64,000 bases of DNA. Source: Candidatus Nanohaloarchaea archaeon (GTDB lineage: Archaea > Nanohalarchaeota > Nanosalinia > Nanosalinales > Nanosalinaceae). The stretch's first letter is position 1, and the number at the start of each line of letters is the position of its first letter. Under the pieces are notes generated by a model. The model did no database searches, was not told the origin of the DNA, and saw only the letters and a list, made by a program, of their open reading frames with translations. Below are positions 1-8,845 of the stretch, piece by piece. The stretch lies in the NCBI GenBank assembly GCA_014297435.1, contig JACOQA010000002.1, positions 62,001 through 126,000 of the forward strand. Reading direction: 5' to 3'. The position numbers and the translations under genes are program-made.

Positions 1-1857
1 AGTCTATTCGGCAGAACCTTCAGTGTTTCAAGCGAAACAAACGAGGACGAACTTGTTTTATTGACCGGTCAAAGAGATCTTGAGCTTAGAACCAACCAGT
101 CCCGTACAGTAACGGTTGATGGAACCGACCACACCTTTTCCGTTGTAAGCGTTAACGATGGACAGGTCGCTATGAGGGTTGACGGAGAGCTGGAACAGTA
201 TGAGGAAGACGAAAGCTTCGGTCTTAATGATGCGTCGATGAGAGTCGAAGAACTGATCGACTTAGAAGGAAGTAACGGCATCATACGTCTATCAGCCGGT
301 TCAACCCAGTTAACATTTAGTAACGGTCAGATAAGCTCAGGCGGTGAAGAAATATCCGGCTTAAGTTATTCAGCGGCAGGCGGCTTCAACGAACTCGAAT
401 CACTAAGTATCTTCATCGGAGCTACTGACGACGACAGCACCTGGATCAGGGAAGGCGAATCCTACACGTCCAACCTTTTCAGCCCTTCACTTAGCTTCGA
501 AGGGTTTTCGAGAACCGGAACAAGCTCTGTAGAAGTAAATTCCGGTGAAACCACACAGGTCAGCTTCAACACCTCGGAAGAAAGCGCCTCAATCGGTTTT
601 TCAACAGCAGTAGGAAACTCGACAGTTCTAGGACCTGAGGAGAACCAGACGATCGCAACTTACCAGAACCAGTCGCTTAACGAGGACGACTACATCCCTA
701 CGGATGCCTCAGGCATCTCAAGGCTTTGGAGGATAGAAGGTGTTGATGCCGACGAAAACGTTTCAGAAGGACAGGCTTCCCTGGAACTTCAGGACGAACT
801 ATCCGGCGCCTCTGCAAACGTCGAACTTGAGCCTTCAGAAGGCATTTACAAAGCTGAGAAAGTGGTTGACGGCAGAAGCTTCAGGTTTTACGTTACACCT
901 GATGAAGAGGTGAGTGCGGTCTGGGATCCCGATACAACACCGCTGTTTCCCGCACTCCAGTCAGGACAGTCCGCCGTAGCCATGATTGATGACGTGATGC
1001 TTGATTTCGAAGGCGAGAGAACTTTCAGGCTTCCCGCCACGTCTGGAGAACCCACAGTAACAATCTCATCCTCAAGCGATTCGGTTGAAGCTGTTTCAAG
1101 CTCTCCAGGTGTAGAAACGAGAACGGAAAACGACACAGTTATTGCAACAGTGGAAGGCGGTCAGGAGTACGGTTTCAGGATACAGGACGGTCAGGTAATG
1201 GCAGGCGCCTACTCCGACAACAACATTATCGACAACCCTTCTCTTTTGATCGTTGAGCCTTCGAACAGCGATAACCAGCAGGAATCATACGTTGTGGAGA
1301 CAGGAGTAGATGACGAGGAAGCAGTTGTCAACGAAGCATACTACTCTGGTTTTATTCAGACAGCTGAGACGGATGACGAGGAGACTGTGGGTTACGACCG
1401 TTTCGGCGCCCGCTCCTTGTACGATGAGGATGATGGAGGTTTCGAGCTTTCGATACCTGAAACACAGGCTTACGCCGAACTAGGCTTCACCACATCCACC
1501 AACCAAACACAGGTCGATGAACAAGATTCGACTCCTGATATCGTTTACAACGCTTCAAACCCTCAGGTTTCAGAGTTGAGCCAGGACTCGAATGTAATCC
1601 TTGTGGGCGGTCCTGCAGTAAACTCTTTGACCCAAGAACTGGCTTCACAGGGCGTAACCCTTCCAGCAAACCAGTACAGTTCAAGCGGATGGCTTCTCCA
1701 GTCAACAGAAGGCTTTGGAGGAAACGCTTTGATTGTTGCGGGAACTACCGCAGAGGACACTGCCTCAGCAGCGGATTTCCTCTCGAACTACAGGGAGAAC
1801 TCTGAAATGCTTCAAAACAGATCTCTGCTCAGAAGTACCGAGGTCGAGACCAACTAA
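1..1857 (+). CDS. S-layer protein, C-terminal part (cut by window edge)
   Basis: The frame is open from base 1 (reading SLFGRTFSVSSE), so the TTG at 61 on the ORF track is not the start; the gene begins outside the window. The end carries NVILVGGPAVNSLTQELA, which resembles the conserved C-terminal signature of archaeal S-layer proteins that build the cell wall lattice. The visible 618 residues are acidic, rich in Ser/Thr/Asn and carry several N-x-S/T sites, suiting an exported, perhaps glycosylated protein of a halophile. No C-terminal membrane anchor is visible; the chain ends in a polar stretch. The family call rests on the C-terminal motif and composition. Confidence 0.8.
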   Translation, partial: SLFGRTFSVSSETNEDELVLLTGQRDLELRTNQSRTVTVDGTDHTFSVVSVNDGQVAMRVDGELEQYEEDESFGLNDASMRVEELIDLEGSNGIIRLSAGSTQLTFSNGQISSGGEEISGLSYSAAGGFNELESLSIFIGATDDDSTWIREGESYTSNLFSPSLSFEGFSRTGTSSVEVNSGETTQVSFNTSEESASIGFSTAVGNSTVLGPEENQTIATYQNQSLNEDDYIPTDASGISRLWRIEGVDADENVSEGQASLELQDELSGASANVELEPSEGIYKAEKVVDGRSFRFYVTPDEEVSAVWDPDTTPLFPALQSGQSAVAMIDDVMLDFEGERTFRLPATSGEPTVTISSSSDSVEAVSSSPGVETRTENDTVIATVEGGQEYGFRIQDGQVMAGAYSDNNIIDNPSLLIVEPSNSDNQQESYVVETGVDDEEAVVNEAYYSGFIQTAETDDEETVGYDRFGARSLYDEDDGGFELSIPETQAYAELGFTTSTNQTQVDEQDSTPDIVYNASNPQVSELSQDSNVILVGGPAVNSLTQELASQGVTLPANQYSSSGWLLQSTEGFGGNALIVAGTTAEDTASAADFLSNYRENSEMLQNRSLLRSTEVETN

Positions 1858-1916
1858 ACTTTTTCCTTTTTCTTCTTTTGATTAATTTAACTTTTTGCTG
1901 GCAAATAATTAGTTGA

Positions 1917-2612
1917 ATGAGCCAGGTCGATCTCTCCACAGAGGAACTCACCCGATACAAAACGATAGATTTTGTCCAAAGCGTGGAAGATTACAGGTTT
2001 CTGAAGAGTGAAATGGACGACGAGGCATGGAGGTTTGCCTATGAGTCAGGTCCAAAAATTATAGAGGAACTGATAGATATCGCGCACCATGAAGAACGTC
2101 CTGACAAAGTTAAGCCCAGAACCCTACTTTCAAACGTCGGTAACTGGCAAGAATACGAGAGAGGTAGGTTCGACCAGTTGATCAACGCACTTGAAGAAAA
2201 GAATGCTTTATCAACCGACAGGAAAGGTTACGTAGAACTAGGGAAGACAAACATGAGAGAATTAGCGAGTTATGATCATTCTCTGAAGGCTTACAGACTC
2301 GCAGATCACACCCGAACCAATGTAGATGCCGAAGATACTGTATTCGCACTGAGACATCATGAGGATCCAGAGGCAGTGGAGATTTACGGTCCGACCGTCC
2401 TAGGGATTCTGAGGAATCCTGAACTCGAGGAAAATGAGGTCAAGATGGCTGCAAACCTGGCTTTCGAGAACGCGTTCGAGGAAGTCGATACTAGACAAAC
2501 AGAATGTGCGATCGATTTTTTCGAAGACCTGGGTGTTTTTGATAGAGCTGAAACTTCTGAGATCGATGAAGTTGTCAACGGTTTAGAAGAGTTCTACGAC
2601 ATCAACCTCTAA
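1917..2612 (+). CDS. Hypothetical acidic protein
   Basis: This 231-residue protein is not recognised. It is acidic, predicted largely helical, and has no signal peptide or membrane segment, so it is probably cytoplasmic. The ATG at 1917 is supported by an AT-rich TATA-like stretch (attaattta) about 27 bases upstream, the spacing expected for a leaderless archaeal transcript. Paired cysteines and catalytic motifs are absent. It ends 10 bases before the converging ABC permease gene and shares no operon with its neighbours. Confidence 0.7.
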   Translation: MSQVDLSTEELTRYKTIDFVQSVEDYRFLKSEMDDEAWRFAYESGPKIIEELIDIAHHEERPDKVKPRTLLSNVGNWQEYERGRFDQLINALEEKNALSTDRKGYVELGKTNMRELASYDHSLKAYRLADHTRTNVDAEDTVFALRHHEDPEAVEIYGPTVLGILRNPELEENEVKMAANLAFENAFEEVDTRQTECAIDFFEDLGVFDRAETSEIDEVVNGLEEFYDINL

Positions 2613-2621
2613 ACCAAGTAT

Positions 2622-3830
2622 TTATTCGTACCTTAATGCTTCCGCCGGTTCTAGCTTGGCTGCTCTTCTCGCAGGTAAAACCCCTGAAACAGTTCCAATA
2701 ATGAATGAGAAAACTAGGGAACCTAGCAAAAGTTCAGGACCTAGGTAAGGGTTTATCGGTATGTTAACTGCCTGTGTCGCACCCCAGGAAGCTAGTGAGG
2801 AGAGCGAGGCACCTACCAGAACCCCTACACCTCCCCCGATCAAACCGAGCACTCCTGATTCGAGTATAAAGAGAAGCATAACCTGCCGGTTTGTGGCGCC
2901 TATAGCCTTCATAACGCCAATTTCACGTGTTCTCTGGGTTACCGCCGTATACATCGTATTCATTATACCGACTGCGCCTACAAGAAGAGAGATTGAAGCT
3001 ATTCCTATTACAACACCTCTTACAACGTTCAGTATGCTTGTGAAAGATGAAATCAGGTCTTCCTGGGTTGAAACAGTGAATCTCTCGTTGCCTTCCTCAA
3101 CGTTTCTTCTCTGCCTTAAAGCCTCTTCAACCTCCTCTTTGGCTTCTTCGGCTTCAAATCCATCTTGAATCCTTGCAAAAATCCAGTCGTACGTATCTTC
3201 TTCGGCTTCAAGCAGTTCTCTTGCGTTTTCTATAGGCAGTTGGACTGCGCCATCGATAGAGGGATCGCCTGTTGGCTTCAGTATACCCGCCACCCTGTAA
3301 GTCTTGTTCCTGACCTCTAACTGAGATCTTATACCTATATCAGTATTGAACTTATCAGAGATCGCGCTGCCGATAACTATGCTCGATGTGTCGGTAGGTC
3401 TTAGTTCTCTTCCTTCACCGACCTCCATCGCCCAACTTGTCTCAACTATCTGTTTCGCCTCGCCCATAGGAATACCTAAAACCACAACAAATTCTTTGTT
3501 ATCATCGTAACTGATCTGCGCTGTCTTGAATAATGCGCCTCCAGCCTCATCAACCGATTTTACATTCTTTATAGCCTGGAGATCCTCATCGGTTAAAGTA
3601 GAGCCCGAGGCTGTGTTCCCCTGGGTCTGATCTCCGCCAGGGTTGATGAAAAGTTTGTTGCTACCTATAGACTCGAACTCCTTCTCAACAGAATCCTCTA
3701 ACCCCTGACCCAGAGAGACCAGAGAAACAACAGCAGCTATACCTATGAAGATTCCTATGACGGTGAGCCAGGATCTTCTCTTCCTGTGGAGTAGGTTCCT
3801 AACTGCCAAAGTAAAGAAGTCGTTTATCAT
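2622..3830 (-). CDS. MacB/FtsX-type ABC transporter permease (distal copy)
   Basis: This 402-residue protein has the MacB layout: an N-terminal membrane helix (about residues 18-40, LTVIGIFIGIAAVVSLVSLG), a long extracellular domain to about residue 270, and three C-terminal helices of the FtsX domain with the usual TREIGVMKAIGA loop. Such permeases couple cytosolic ATP hydrolysis to movement of a bound extracytoplasmic partner rather than acting as simple pores. It overlaps the upstream paralogue by four bases (ATGA), so the two are translationally coupled and may form a heterodimer. It is last in a four-gene leftward operon. Confidence 0.9.
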   Translation of the reverse strand: MINDFFTLAVRNLLHRKRRSWLTVIGIFIGIAAVVSLVSLGQGLEDSVEKEFESIGSNKLFINPGGDQTQGNTASGSTLTDEDLQAIKNVKSVDEAGGALFKTAQISYDDNKEFVVVLGIPMGEAKQIVETSWAMEVGEGRELRPTDTSSIVIGSAISDKFNTDIGIRSQLEVRNKTYRVAGILKPTGDPSIDGAVQLPIENARELLEAEEDTYDWIFARIQDGFEAEEAKEEVEEALRQRRNVEEGNERFTVSTQEDLISSFTSILNVVRGVVIGIASISLLVGAVGIMNTMYTAVTQRTREIGVMKAIGATNRQVMLLFILESGVLGLIGGGVGVLVGASLSSLASWGATQAVNIPINPYLGPELLLGSLVFSFIIGTVSGVLPARRAAKLEPAEALRYE

Positions 3831-5023
3831 CCGTGTCGTATCGCCTCCGCCGGTTCAAGCCTAGAAGCTTTCAAAGCAGGCAAAACACCTGAAACCATAC
3901 CCACAATGAAAGAGAAGAAGAGAGACCCTAAGATCAGTTCTAGACCTACGTAGGCTGTAATCCCTATGCCTAGCTGCGAGCTAATGACTGATGTTGCCGC
4001 CCAGCTAAGCCCTATGCCTATCGTGGCGCCCATAGCACCTCCAACCAACCCTATTGCACCAGATTCGATTAGGAAGAGCGTAAGGATCTGTCTTTTGGTA
4101 GCTCCGATCGCCTTCATAACACCTATCTCACGGGTTCTTTCAGTAACCGACGTGTACATAGTGTTCATTATTCCTACAGCACCGACAAGCAAAGAAATAG
4201 AACCTATACCAAGTAGTACGCCTCTGACTATACTTAACTGGTTGTTCAATGATCTTATCAGGTCTTCAGCAGTATTTGTAGTAAAATCTTCTTCACCTTC
4301 TTCAAGATCTCTTTCATTCCTAAGGTTTTTCTCAATATCCTCCTCAACTTCAGAAGGCGTATAACCCTCTTGAACCTTTACATTTATCGAACCGAAACTT
4401 TCAGGTCTATCTAAAAGCTCTCGTGCCTCCTCCATAGCCATAACTATGCCAGAGTCAACATTACGGTTACTAGAAGACTTACTTACACCAACAACTCTGT
4501 AATCATTTCCATTTATTTCTATTCTGGATCTAGGCTCCAGGTCTTGATCTTCCGCAATACTCTGACCTACAACCACGCCAGAACTGCCCGTAGATCTCAG
4601 ATATCTGCCTTCAGACACCCCTATATCCAATGTCTGCTTCATCAAATCTGAATCAGGATCTACACCGAAAATCTGACGGAAAGATGTCTCATCATCAATC
4701 TCAACAATTAAAGAGCCTGAAACCCTCCCCTCAACAATATCAACACCTCGAGTTCTCCTAATAGTTTCTATATCGTCTTCATCAAGTTTGGCGGCTGTAC
4801 CCGAAAATCTTTCTGCCACACTCCCGCCCCCGGGAGAAACATATACTTTATCGGCACCTATGTCCTTAAATTCATCTTCTATAGAGGTCTGGAGACCCTG
4901 ACCTATCGAAATAAGTGATACAACAGCCATTATCCCTATCAGGGTGCCGATTATTGTAAGCCAGGATCTCTTGTCCCTGTGCCTGATGTTCCTGTAAGCC
5001 AGTTTCAGGAAGTCAAGCAGCAT
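3827..5023 (-). CDS. MacB/FtsX-type ABC transporter permease (proximal copy)
   Basis: At 398 residues this is a paralogue of the next gene, with the same one-plus-three helix topology, the extracellular MacB periplasmic-core-like domain and the TREIGVMKAIGATKRQ loop that touches the ATPase. Start and stop overlap its neighbours: one base with the CARDB-like gene and four with the second permease. Two different permeases served by one ATPase suggest a heterodimeric transporter. The substrate cannot be read from sequence. The exported protein encoded just upstream is a candidate partner. Confidence 0.9.
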   Translation of the reverse strand: MLLDFLKLAYRNIRHRDKRSWLTIIGTLIGIMAVVSLISIGQGLQTSIEDEFKDIGADKVYVSPGGGSVAERFSGTAAKLDEDDIETIRRTRGVDIVEGRVSGSLIVEIDDETSFRQIFGVDPDSDLMKQTLDIGVSEGRYLRSTGSSGVVVGQSIAEDQDLEPRSRIEINGNDYRVVGVSKSSSNRNVDSGIVMAMEEARELLDRPESFGSINVKVQEGYTPSEVEEDIEKNLRNERDLEEGEEDFTTNTAEDLIRSLNNQLSIVRGVLLGIGSISLLVGAVGIMNTMYTSVTERTREIGVMKAIGATKRQILTLFLIESGAIGLVGGAMGATIGIGLSWAATSVISSQLGIGITAYVGLELILGSLFFSFIVGMVSGVLPALKASRLEPAEAIRHG

Positions 5024-6207
5024 TATCTCTCTCGTCTCTTCCTCCAGTAGTAGATACCGCCGACAGCCAACAAAACAACCACGATCAACGGCATAATACT
5101 TCCGCTGCTTGTTAATCCGTATCTTTCAAGCTCCTTAGAAGTGTAAAGCTTGGCGTCGACCGTCTGTGTCTCGGATTTCTGGGAATCAGACTTGTAACCA
5201 ATTTCTACAGGTATCTGAAGGTTTTCCGCTTCTCCAGAAGCGTGAAGTCTGAGCTCGACTGTCTGGTAGTCATCAGGATCCATCTCCCCTATGTACTCAG
5301 AACTTGATGAAAGCAGTTCGAAGCTTTCTGACTCTTGGACCTCCAAGTCAACGAAGTCGGCTGATCCTTCCCCGCTGTTAATCAGTCTTAAGGTGACTGT
5401 TCCTGTCGAACCGGGTGTAAGTGTTCCGGCATCGTTGACCCCTAGCTTGAGATCAGGTTCTCCGCCTACAACTAAAGCAGTAGTGGAGTCAACTGAGAAA
5501 GATGTTCCTGCCTCGTTCTCATATTCAAGACCTAGAGGAAGTTTGAAGACACCGTTCTCAGCTGATTCGTCTACGTTAAGCTGGAAGGAGACGTTTCTGG
5601 ATTTTCCTGGCTCGATCTTCCTCAGATTAGCTATGTTTGAGTCGGAGGCAGCTGCTGGAACCTGTTCGGACCCTAGCTTGACCTCTATATTTTTGATCTG
5701 TGAATCAGCCATGTTTTCAAGTTTTACAGTCATAGTTTCTGAGGCGCCCGGCGCCACTTTGTCCGGAAACTCTACGTTCGAGATTGAGAGGATCGAGCTG
5801 TCGGTTCTAATCTCTACAGGCACTTTTTTCTCTAATTCAATGTTTTCTGAGCCTACTGTTGTCTTGAACTCGAGCATGTTTTCGCCGTGCACCGCGTTCT
5901 CATCCACTTTAGCTTCTAAATGTATCTGGCTTGACTCTCCTGGAACCAGTTCGCCTAAGCTCCAGGAAGTTTTGTCATCAGGGTCAACTGAGAAAGGATA
6001 GTTTTCGAGGAACCGGATTTCTACATCATTTGCGGCTGTCGATCCAGTGTTCCTTACTTCGAGCCATATGTCGGCGTATTCGGATGACTGGAGCGGCGTG
6101 GGCTCCAGAGTCTTTTTCGTGATTTCTATTTGGTTTGAAGATTGTGCGGCTGCGATACCTGTAAGCATCAGCAGCGAAACTGTTAGTGCTAGTGTTTTAG
6201 TTTTCAT
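5023..6207 (-). CDS. Exported CARDB-like protein with C-terminal membrane anchor
   Basis: This 394-residue protein starts with a Sec signal peptide (LALTVSLLMLTGIAAAQ), continues as tandem beta-sandwich domains with the look of CARDB/COG1361 repeats (phrases such as VRNTGSTAANDVEI and LINSGEGSADFVDL), and ends with a membrane helix (MPLIVVVLLAVGGIYYW) followed by RKRRER, so the sandwich domains face outside. It lies between the ATPase (11-base overlap) and the permeases (one-base overlap), indicating an adaptor or substrate-binding part of the exporter. No cysteines are present. The role is inferred from context. Confidence 0.85.
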   Translation of the reverse strand: MKTKTLALTVSLLMLTGIAAAQSSNQIEITKKTLEPTPLQSSEYADIWLEVRNTGSTAANDVEIRFLENYPFSVDPDDKTSWSLGELVPGESSQIHLEAKVDENAVHGENMLEFKTTVGSENIELEKKVPVEIRTDSSILSISNVEFPDKVAPGASETMTVKLENMADSQIKNIEVKLGSEQVPAAASDSNIANLRKIEPGKSRNVSFQLNVDESAENGVFKLPLGLEYENEAGTSFSVDSTTALVVGGEPDLKLGVNDAGTLTPGSTGTVTLRLINSGEGSADFVDLEVQESESFELLSSSSEYIGEMDPDDYQTVELRLHASGEAENLQIPVEIGYKSDSQKSETQTVDAKLYTSKELERYGLTSSGSIMPLIVVVLLAVGGIYYWRKRRER

Positions 6208-6922
6208 CGTCTTTCTCCTTGTTCTTCAGTTTTTCCTGGTTCTCAAGGTCTTCATCAGGATTTGTTTTTCCGTCAACTATTCTTACGATTCTATCAGCGT
6301 ACTCAGCATCGTTTGGATCGTGTGTAACCATTATTATAGTCTTACCTTCATCGTTAAGCTCTGTCAAAAGATCCATGATCTTGGATCCTGTCTCTGTATC
6401 GAGGTTTCCTGTAGGCTCGTCCGCCAGAATTATATCGGGATTGTTCGCGAGGCTTCTGGCTATTGAAACTCTCTGGCGTTGACCTCCTGAAAGCTCTGAA
6501 GGTCTAAAAGTTTTTCTGTCACCCAGACCTACTTCTTCAAGTAGTTCATCGGCTCTCTCAACCCTTTTCTTCTTCGGAGTGTTCCTGAAGATCATGGGCA
6601 GGGCAACGTTTTGGCGTGCGTTCATAGAGTTAATCAAGTTGAATTCCTGGAAGATAAAGCCGATTTTCTTGCTTCTCAGAAGCGCGAGCTGGTTTTCGGA
6701 CATCTGATTGATCTCTTCACCGTCAATATTTACTTCGCCTTCACTGGGAACGTCTAGTGCACCTATCATGTTCATGAGTGTTGATTTTCCCGATCCGGAT
6801 GGACCCATTACTGCAATGAACTCTCCTTCCTCTATCTCTACGTTCGATCCTCTCAGGGCTCTTACTATTGTTTCTCCGAGCTGGTAGTTCTTCTCGACGT
6901 CCTGAAGGCTGATTATGGACAT
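6197..6922 (-). CDS. ABC transporter ATP-binding protein (MacB/LolD type)
   Basis: This 241-residue ATPase has Walker A GPSGSGKST, signature LSGGQRQRVSIARSLA, Walker B IILADEPTGNLD and the switch histidine in VTHDPND. It powers the two permeases encoded downstream. The first 220 residues match the usual LolD/MacB ATPase length; a charged Lys/Glu tail follows. It heads the leftward operon. Upstream lie inverted repeats around an AT-rich TATA-like stretch, described separately, which may control the operon. Confidence 0.95.
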   Translation of the reverse strand: MSIISLQDVEKNYQLGETIVRALRGSNVEIEEGEFIAVMGPSGSGKSTLMNMIGALDVPSEGEVNIDGEEINQMSENQLALLRSKKIGFIFQEFNLINSMNARQNVALPMIFRNTPKKKRVERADELLEEVGLGDRKTFRPSELSGGQRQRVSIARSLANNPDIILADEPTGNLDTETGSKIMDLLTELNDEGKTIIMVTHDPNDAEYADRIVRIVDGKTNPDEDLENQEKLKNKEKDDEN

Positions 6923-6954
6923 AGCTGTGTTCCTATAAGTTTGGTTTGTTTTCT

Positions 6955-6996
6955 CTGTCTTATAACTTTGAGACAGGCGTTCGATCTTAATCGAAC
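6955..6996. promoter_or_regulatory. Two adjacent inverted repeats in a divergent promoter region
   Basis: CTGTCT-N10-AGACAG (6955-6976) encloses a TATA-like ttataactt, and GTTCGAT-CTTA-ATCGAAC (6979-6996) follows two bases later. They lie between the leftward ABC operon (start 6922) and the rightward gene at 7045, whose own TATA box (ggttataaac) sits just to the right near 7016. Placement over the leftward promoter fits repressor or activator binding. This is inference from symmetry and position. Confidence 0.45.
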
Positions 6997-7044
6997 AAAA
7001 AATGGGGTCGAGGTTATAAACGGTTGAAGCCCGAAAAAATCTGT

Positions 7045-7248
7045 ATGTCAGAGGAAGAAGAGATTGTGGATGAGCTTGAGCACGAGGTCGAGACCTTGGA
7101 TCACGAGTTTGAGGAGGTTAAGGAATCTGATGCTGAAGGGGATCTGAAGGATAAACAGGAGCGTGTGGAGGAGATCCTTTCAGAGGTTCATGAGCAACTG
7201 GATTTCTTGAAGCAGGTAAGCGAGGAAGAGCCCGTAGAAGAACAATAA
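7045..7248 (+). CDS. Small acidic coiled-coil protein
   Basis: The ORF track starts at TTG 7024, but the ATG at 7045 (MSEEEEIVDELEHEV) is better: a TATA box, gaggttataaac, sits about 28 bases before it, as expected for a leaderless message, and would be too close to 7024. The 67-residue product is almost entirely Glu/Asp/Lys/Leu heptads and is probably a coiled coil. It has no recognised family. The hsp20 gene follows after 37 bases with its own TATA box. Confidence 0.65.
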   Translation: MSEEEEIVDELEHEVETLDHEFEEVKESDAEGDLKDKQERVEEILSEVHEQLDFLKQVSEEEPVEEQ

Positions 7249-7285
7249 TTTTAAAGATATAAACAAAAAAGCTATTGTGATACTT

Positions 7286-7705
7286 ATGAGACGCCTAGAC
7301 CGACAAGACGGCTTCGACGACCTCCGAGATCAGATGCAGAGAATGTTAAACCAGTTCCAAAACTTGGGTAAACAGGCAGGAGTCACAGGAGTACCAGTTG
7401 ACATGAGAGAGGAAGACAACGAAATAGTTCTAACCGCCGATATACCAGGCGTTACAAAGGACGATATCAATATCAAGACCGACGAAAATAGGCTTGAAAT
7501 CACAGCTGAAGCAAAGCAGGAGATTAAAGAGGAGAACGAGAAATACATCAGGAAGGAAAGAAGTTCGAGAAAGTTCTCAAGAAAGATTAGTTGGCCCACC
7601 AAGATAGATCCCGAATCAATAAAGGCTAAGTACGATGAAGGCGTTCTAACTGTTAGGGCTGAGAAAGAGGGGGACAGCGACGACTGGAACGTGGAGATCG
7701 AGTAA
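7286..7705 (+). CDS. Small heat shock protein Hsp20
   Basis: A 139-residue Hsp20/alpha-crystallin chaperone that holds unfolding proteins until the DnaK system can refold them. The alpha-crystallin domain spans about residues 40-135, with DIPGVTKDDINIK near its start and YDEGVLTVRAEK, carrying the G-V-L form of the conserved GxL motif, near its end. A poorly conserved Met/Gln-rich N-terminal arm precedes it. The ATG at 7286 is preferred over GTG 7277 because a TATA box (agatataaac) lies about 27 bases upstream. It meets the leftward gene at 7706 with no bases between the two stop codons. Confidence 0.92.
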   Translation: MRRLDRQDGFDDLRDQMQRMLNQFQNLGKQAGVTGVPVDMREEDNEIVLTADIPGVTKDDINIKTDENRLEITAEAKQEIKEENEKYIRKERSSRKFSRKISWPTKIDPESIKAKYDEGVLTVRAEKEGDSDDWNVEIE

Positions 7706-8347
7706 CTAGACCTCTTCTAGGAGGTCCTCGCCCCCACCAAACATTCTTCCTTTGAATAGATTTTCATCAATCAATTCAACCATTTCCGACCCCTTAGCTC
7801 TTTCATAGGCTTCCTCCGTACACATGTAGCCTCCGTTCTCCGAGTAGTATGGAAGATCGTCAAGAATTATGGGTTCGTTTACAACATCGTTCCATGCCTC
7901 GACCTGAGGCGAGTAAGGGACCGAAATACCTGTATTAGCTTCTATATTGTCCAGAAGCCTTTTCATGTATTTATTCTGCTTCTCTGCTTTTCTTATAGGA
8001 TTAAAAGTCTCTTCGCTTTGTTCCCTTTCTTCTCGAGAAGGTATACGTCCGGGACTTTTCAGCTCTATCTTTGTTAGCTCTCCGGTAGGCACGTGTAGCT
8101 TTCCTGCATCTAGATCTCCTGCCCATCCTCTGCCTTCGGGTCCTGCCCCTACCTTAGATGCTATCTCGGGATCAACGTTAGAAGGAGTGTGATAGTATTC
8201 TTTGTCAACGAAATAGATTGTGTCATCCCTAAGACCGTCTTTAACCCATTCCTCGACCTTGAAGTCACACAGAACATCGTGCCTCAGTCTTCCTTCTTCG
8301 TAATTGGCGCCAGAATCGACAAATAGCTCAGGCTTCAACTCGACCAC
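7706..8347 (-). CDS. Hypothetical protein
   Basis: This 213-residue protein is not recognised. It starts at GTG (MVELKPELFVDSG) and has a TATA-like agtatatagg about 35 bases upstream, so it probably has its own promoter. It is acidic with many Gly/Pro turns and has no membrane helix. VDPEIASKVGAGPEGRGWAGD and a Tyr-rich segment near residues 165-180 are its distinctive parts. It lies downstream of another unknown gene on the same strand with a 57-base gap. Confidence 0.6.
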   Translation of the reverse strand: MVELKPELFVDSGANYEEGRLRHDVLCDFKVEEWVKDGLRDDTIYFVDKEYYHTPSNVDPEIASKVGAGPEGRGWAGDLDAGKLHVPTGELTKIELKSPGRIPSREEREQSEETFNPIRKAEKQNKYMKRLLDNIEANTGISVPYSPQVEAWNDVVNEPIILDDLPYYSENGGYMCTEEAYERAKGSEMVELIDENLFKGRMFGGGEDLLEEV

Positions 8348-8404
8348 TTCTAAGGTCTTCCTGAGCTTTTGAAACCATCCTATATACTACAGCAAATGTG
8401 TTAT

Positions 8405-8830
8405 TTAATACTCTTTCGATTCAACTTGTTCCAGCTCATCAAAAGACGACGCAAGAACAGGTTCTATACCCGAGAAAACCTCATTATCAGGCGTATCAGA
8501 ACTAAAGAAATAATCCTCCGATAACTCATCATAGTCCCCTATTCTGGCGTTATCCGCGTTCGAAATGTACAACCGTGGATTGAAAACCTCCTCACTTAGA
8601 AGCACACCGGTAGACCTCAGGACGTCGACAACCTCGGACCTATCAACTTCGGCAGACTTGTCGTAAAACCAGCCTGCCTCAACCTTGTACGCATCATGAT
8701 CATACTTCAGAATATCTGCTTTTGAACCATTCGCAAGCCAGACGTCGCGTGTAATCAGGTCAAAAGAGCTTTCACCAAGCTCGGAAATTTCTCTCTCAAA
8801 CCTCCAATCCCGAACTTCTTGCCACAACAT
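8405..8830 (-). CDS. Hypothetical protein
   Basis: This 141-residue acidic protein is unrecognised. The N-terminal half mixes predicted strands and helices (around DLITRDVWLANGSKADIL), and the C-terminal half is Asp/Ser-rich. It begins 15 bases downstream of the rtcA stop codon on the same strand and might be cotranscribed with it. No catalytic motif is convincing: the KADILKYD...VEAG stretch only loosely resembles a nuclease core and lacks the final lysine. Confidence 0.6.
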   Translation of the reverse strand: MLWQEVRDWRFEREISELGESSFDLITRDVWLANGSKADILKYDHDAYKVEAGWFYDKSAEVDRSEVVDVLRSTGVLLSEEVFNPRLYISNADNARIGDYDELSEDYFFSSDTPDNEVFSGIEPVLASSFDELEQVESKEY

Positions 8831-8845
8831 ACCTATTTATTAAAC

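Noticed and set aside
8405-8830. Possible PD-(D/E)XK nuclease core in the 141-residue protein.
   Set aside because: KADILKYD...VEAG lacks the final lysine and the spacing is not convincing.
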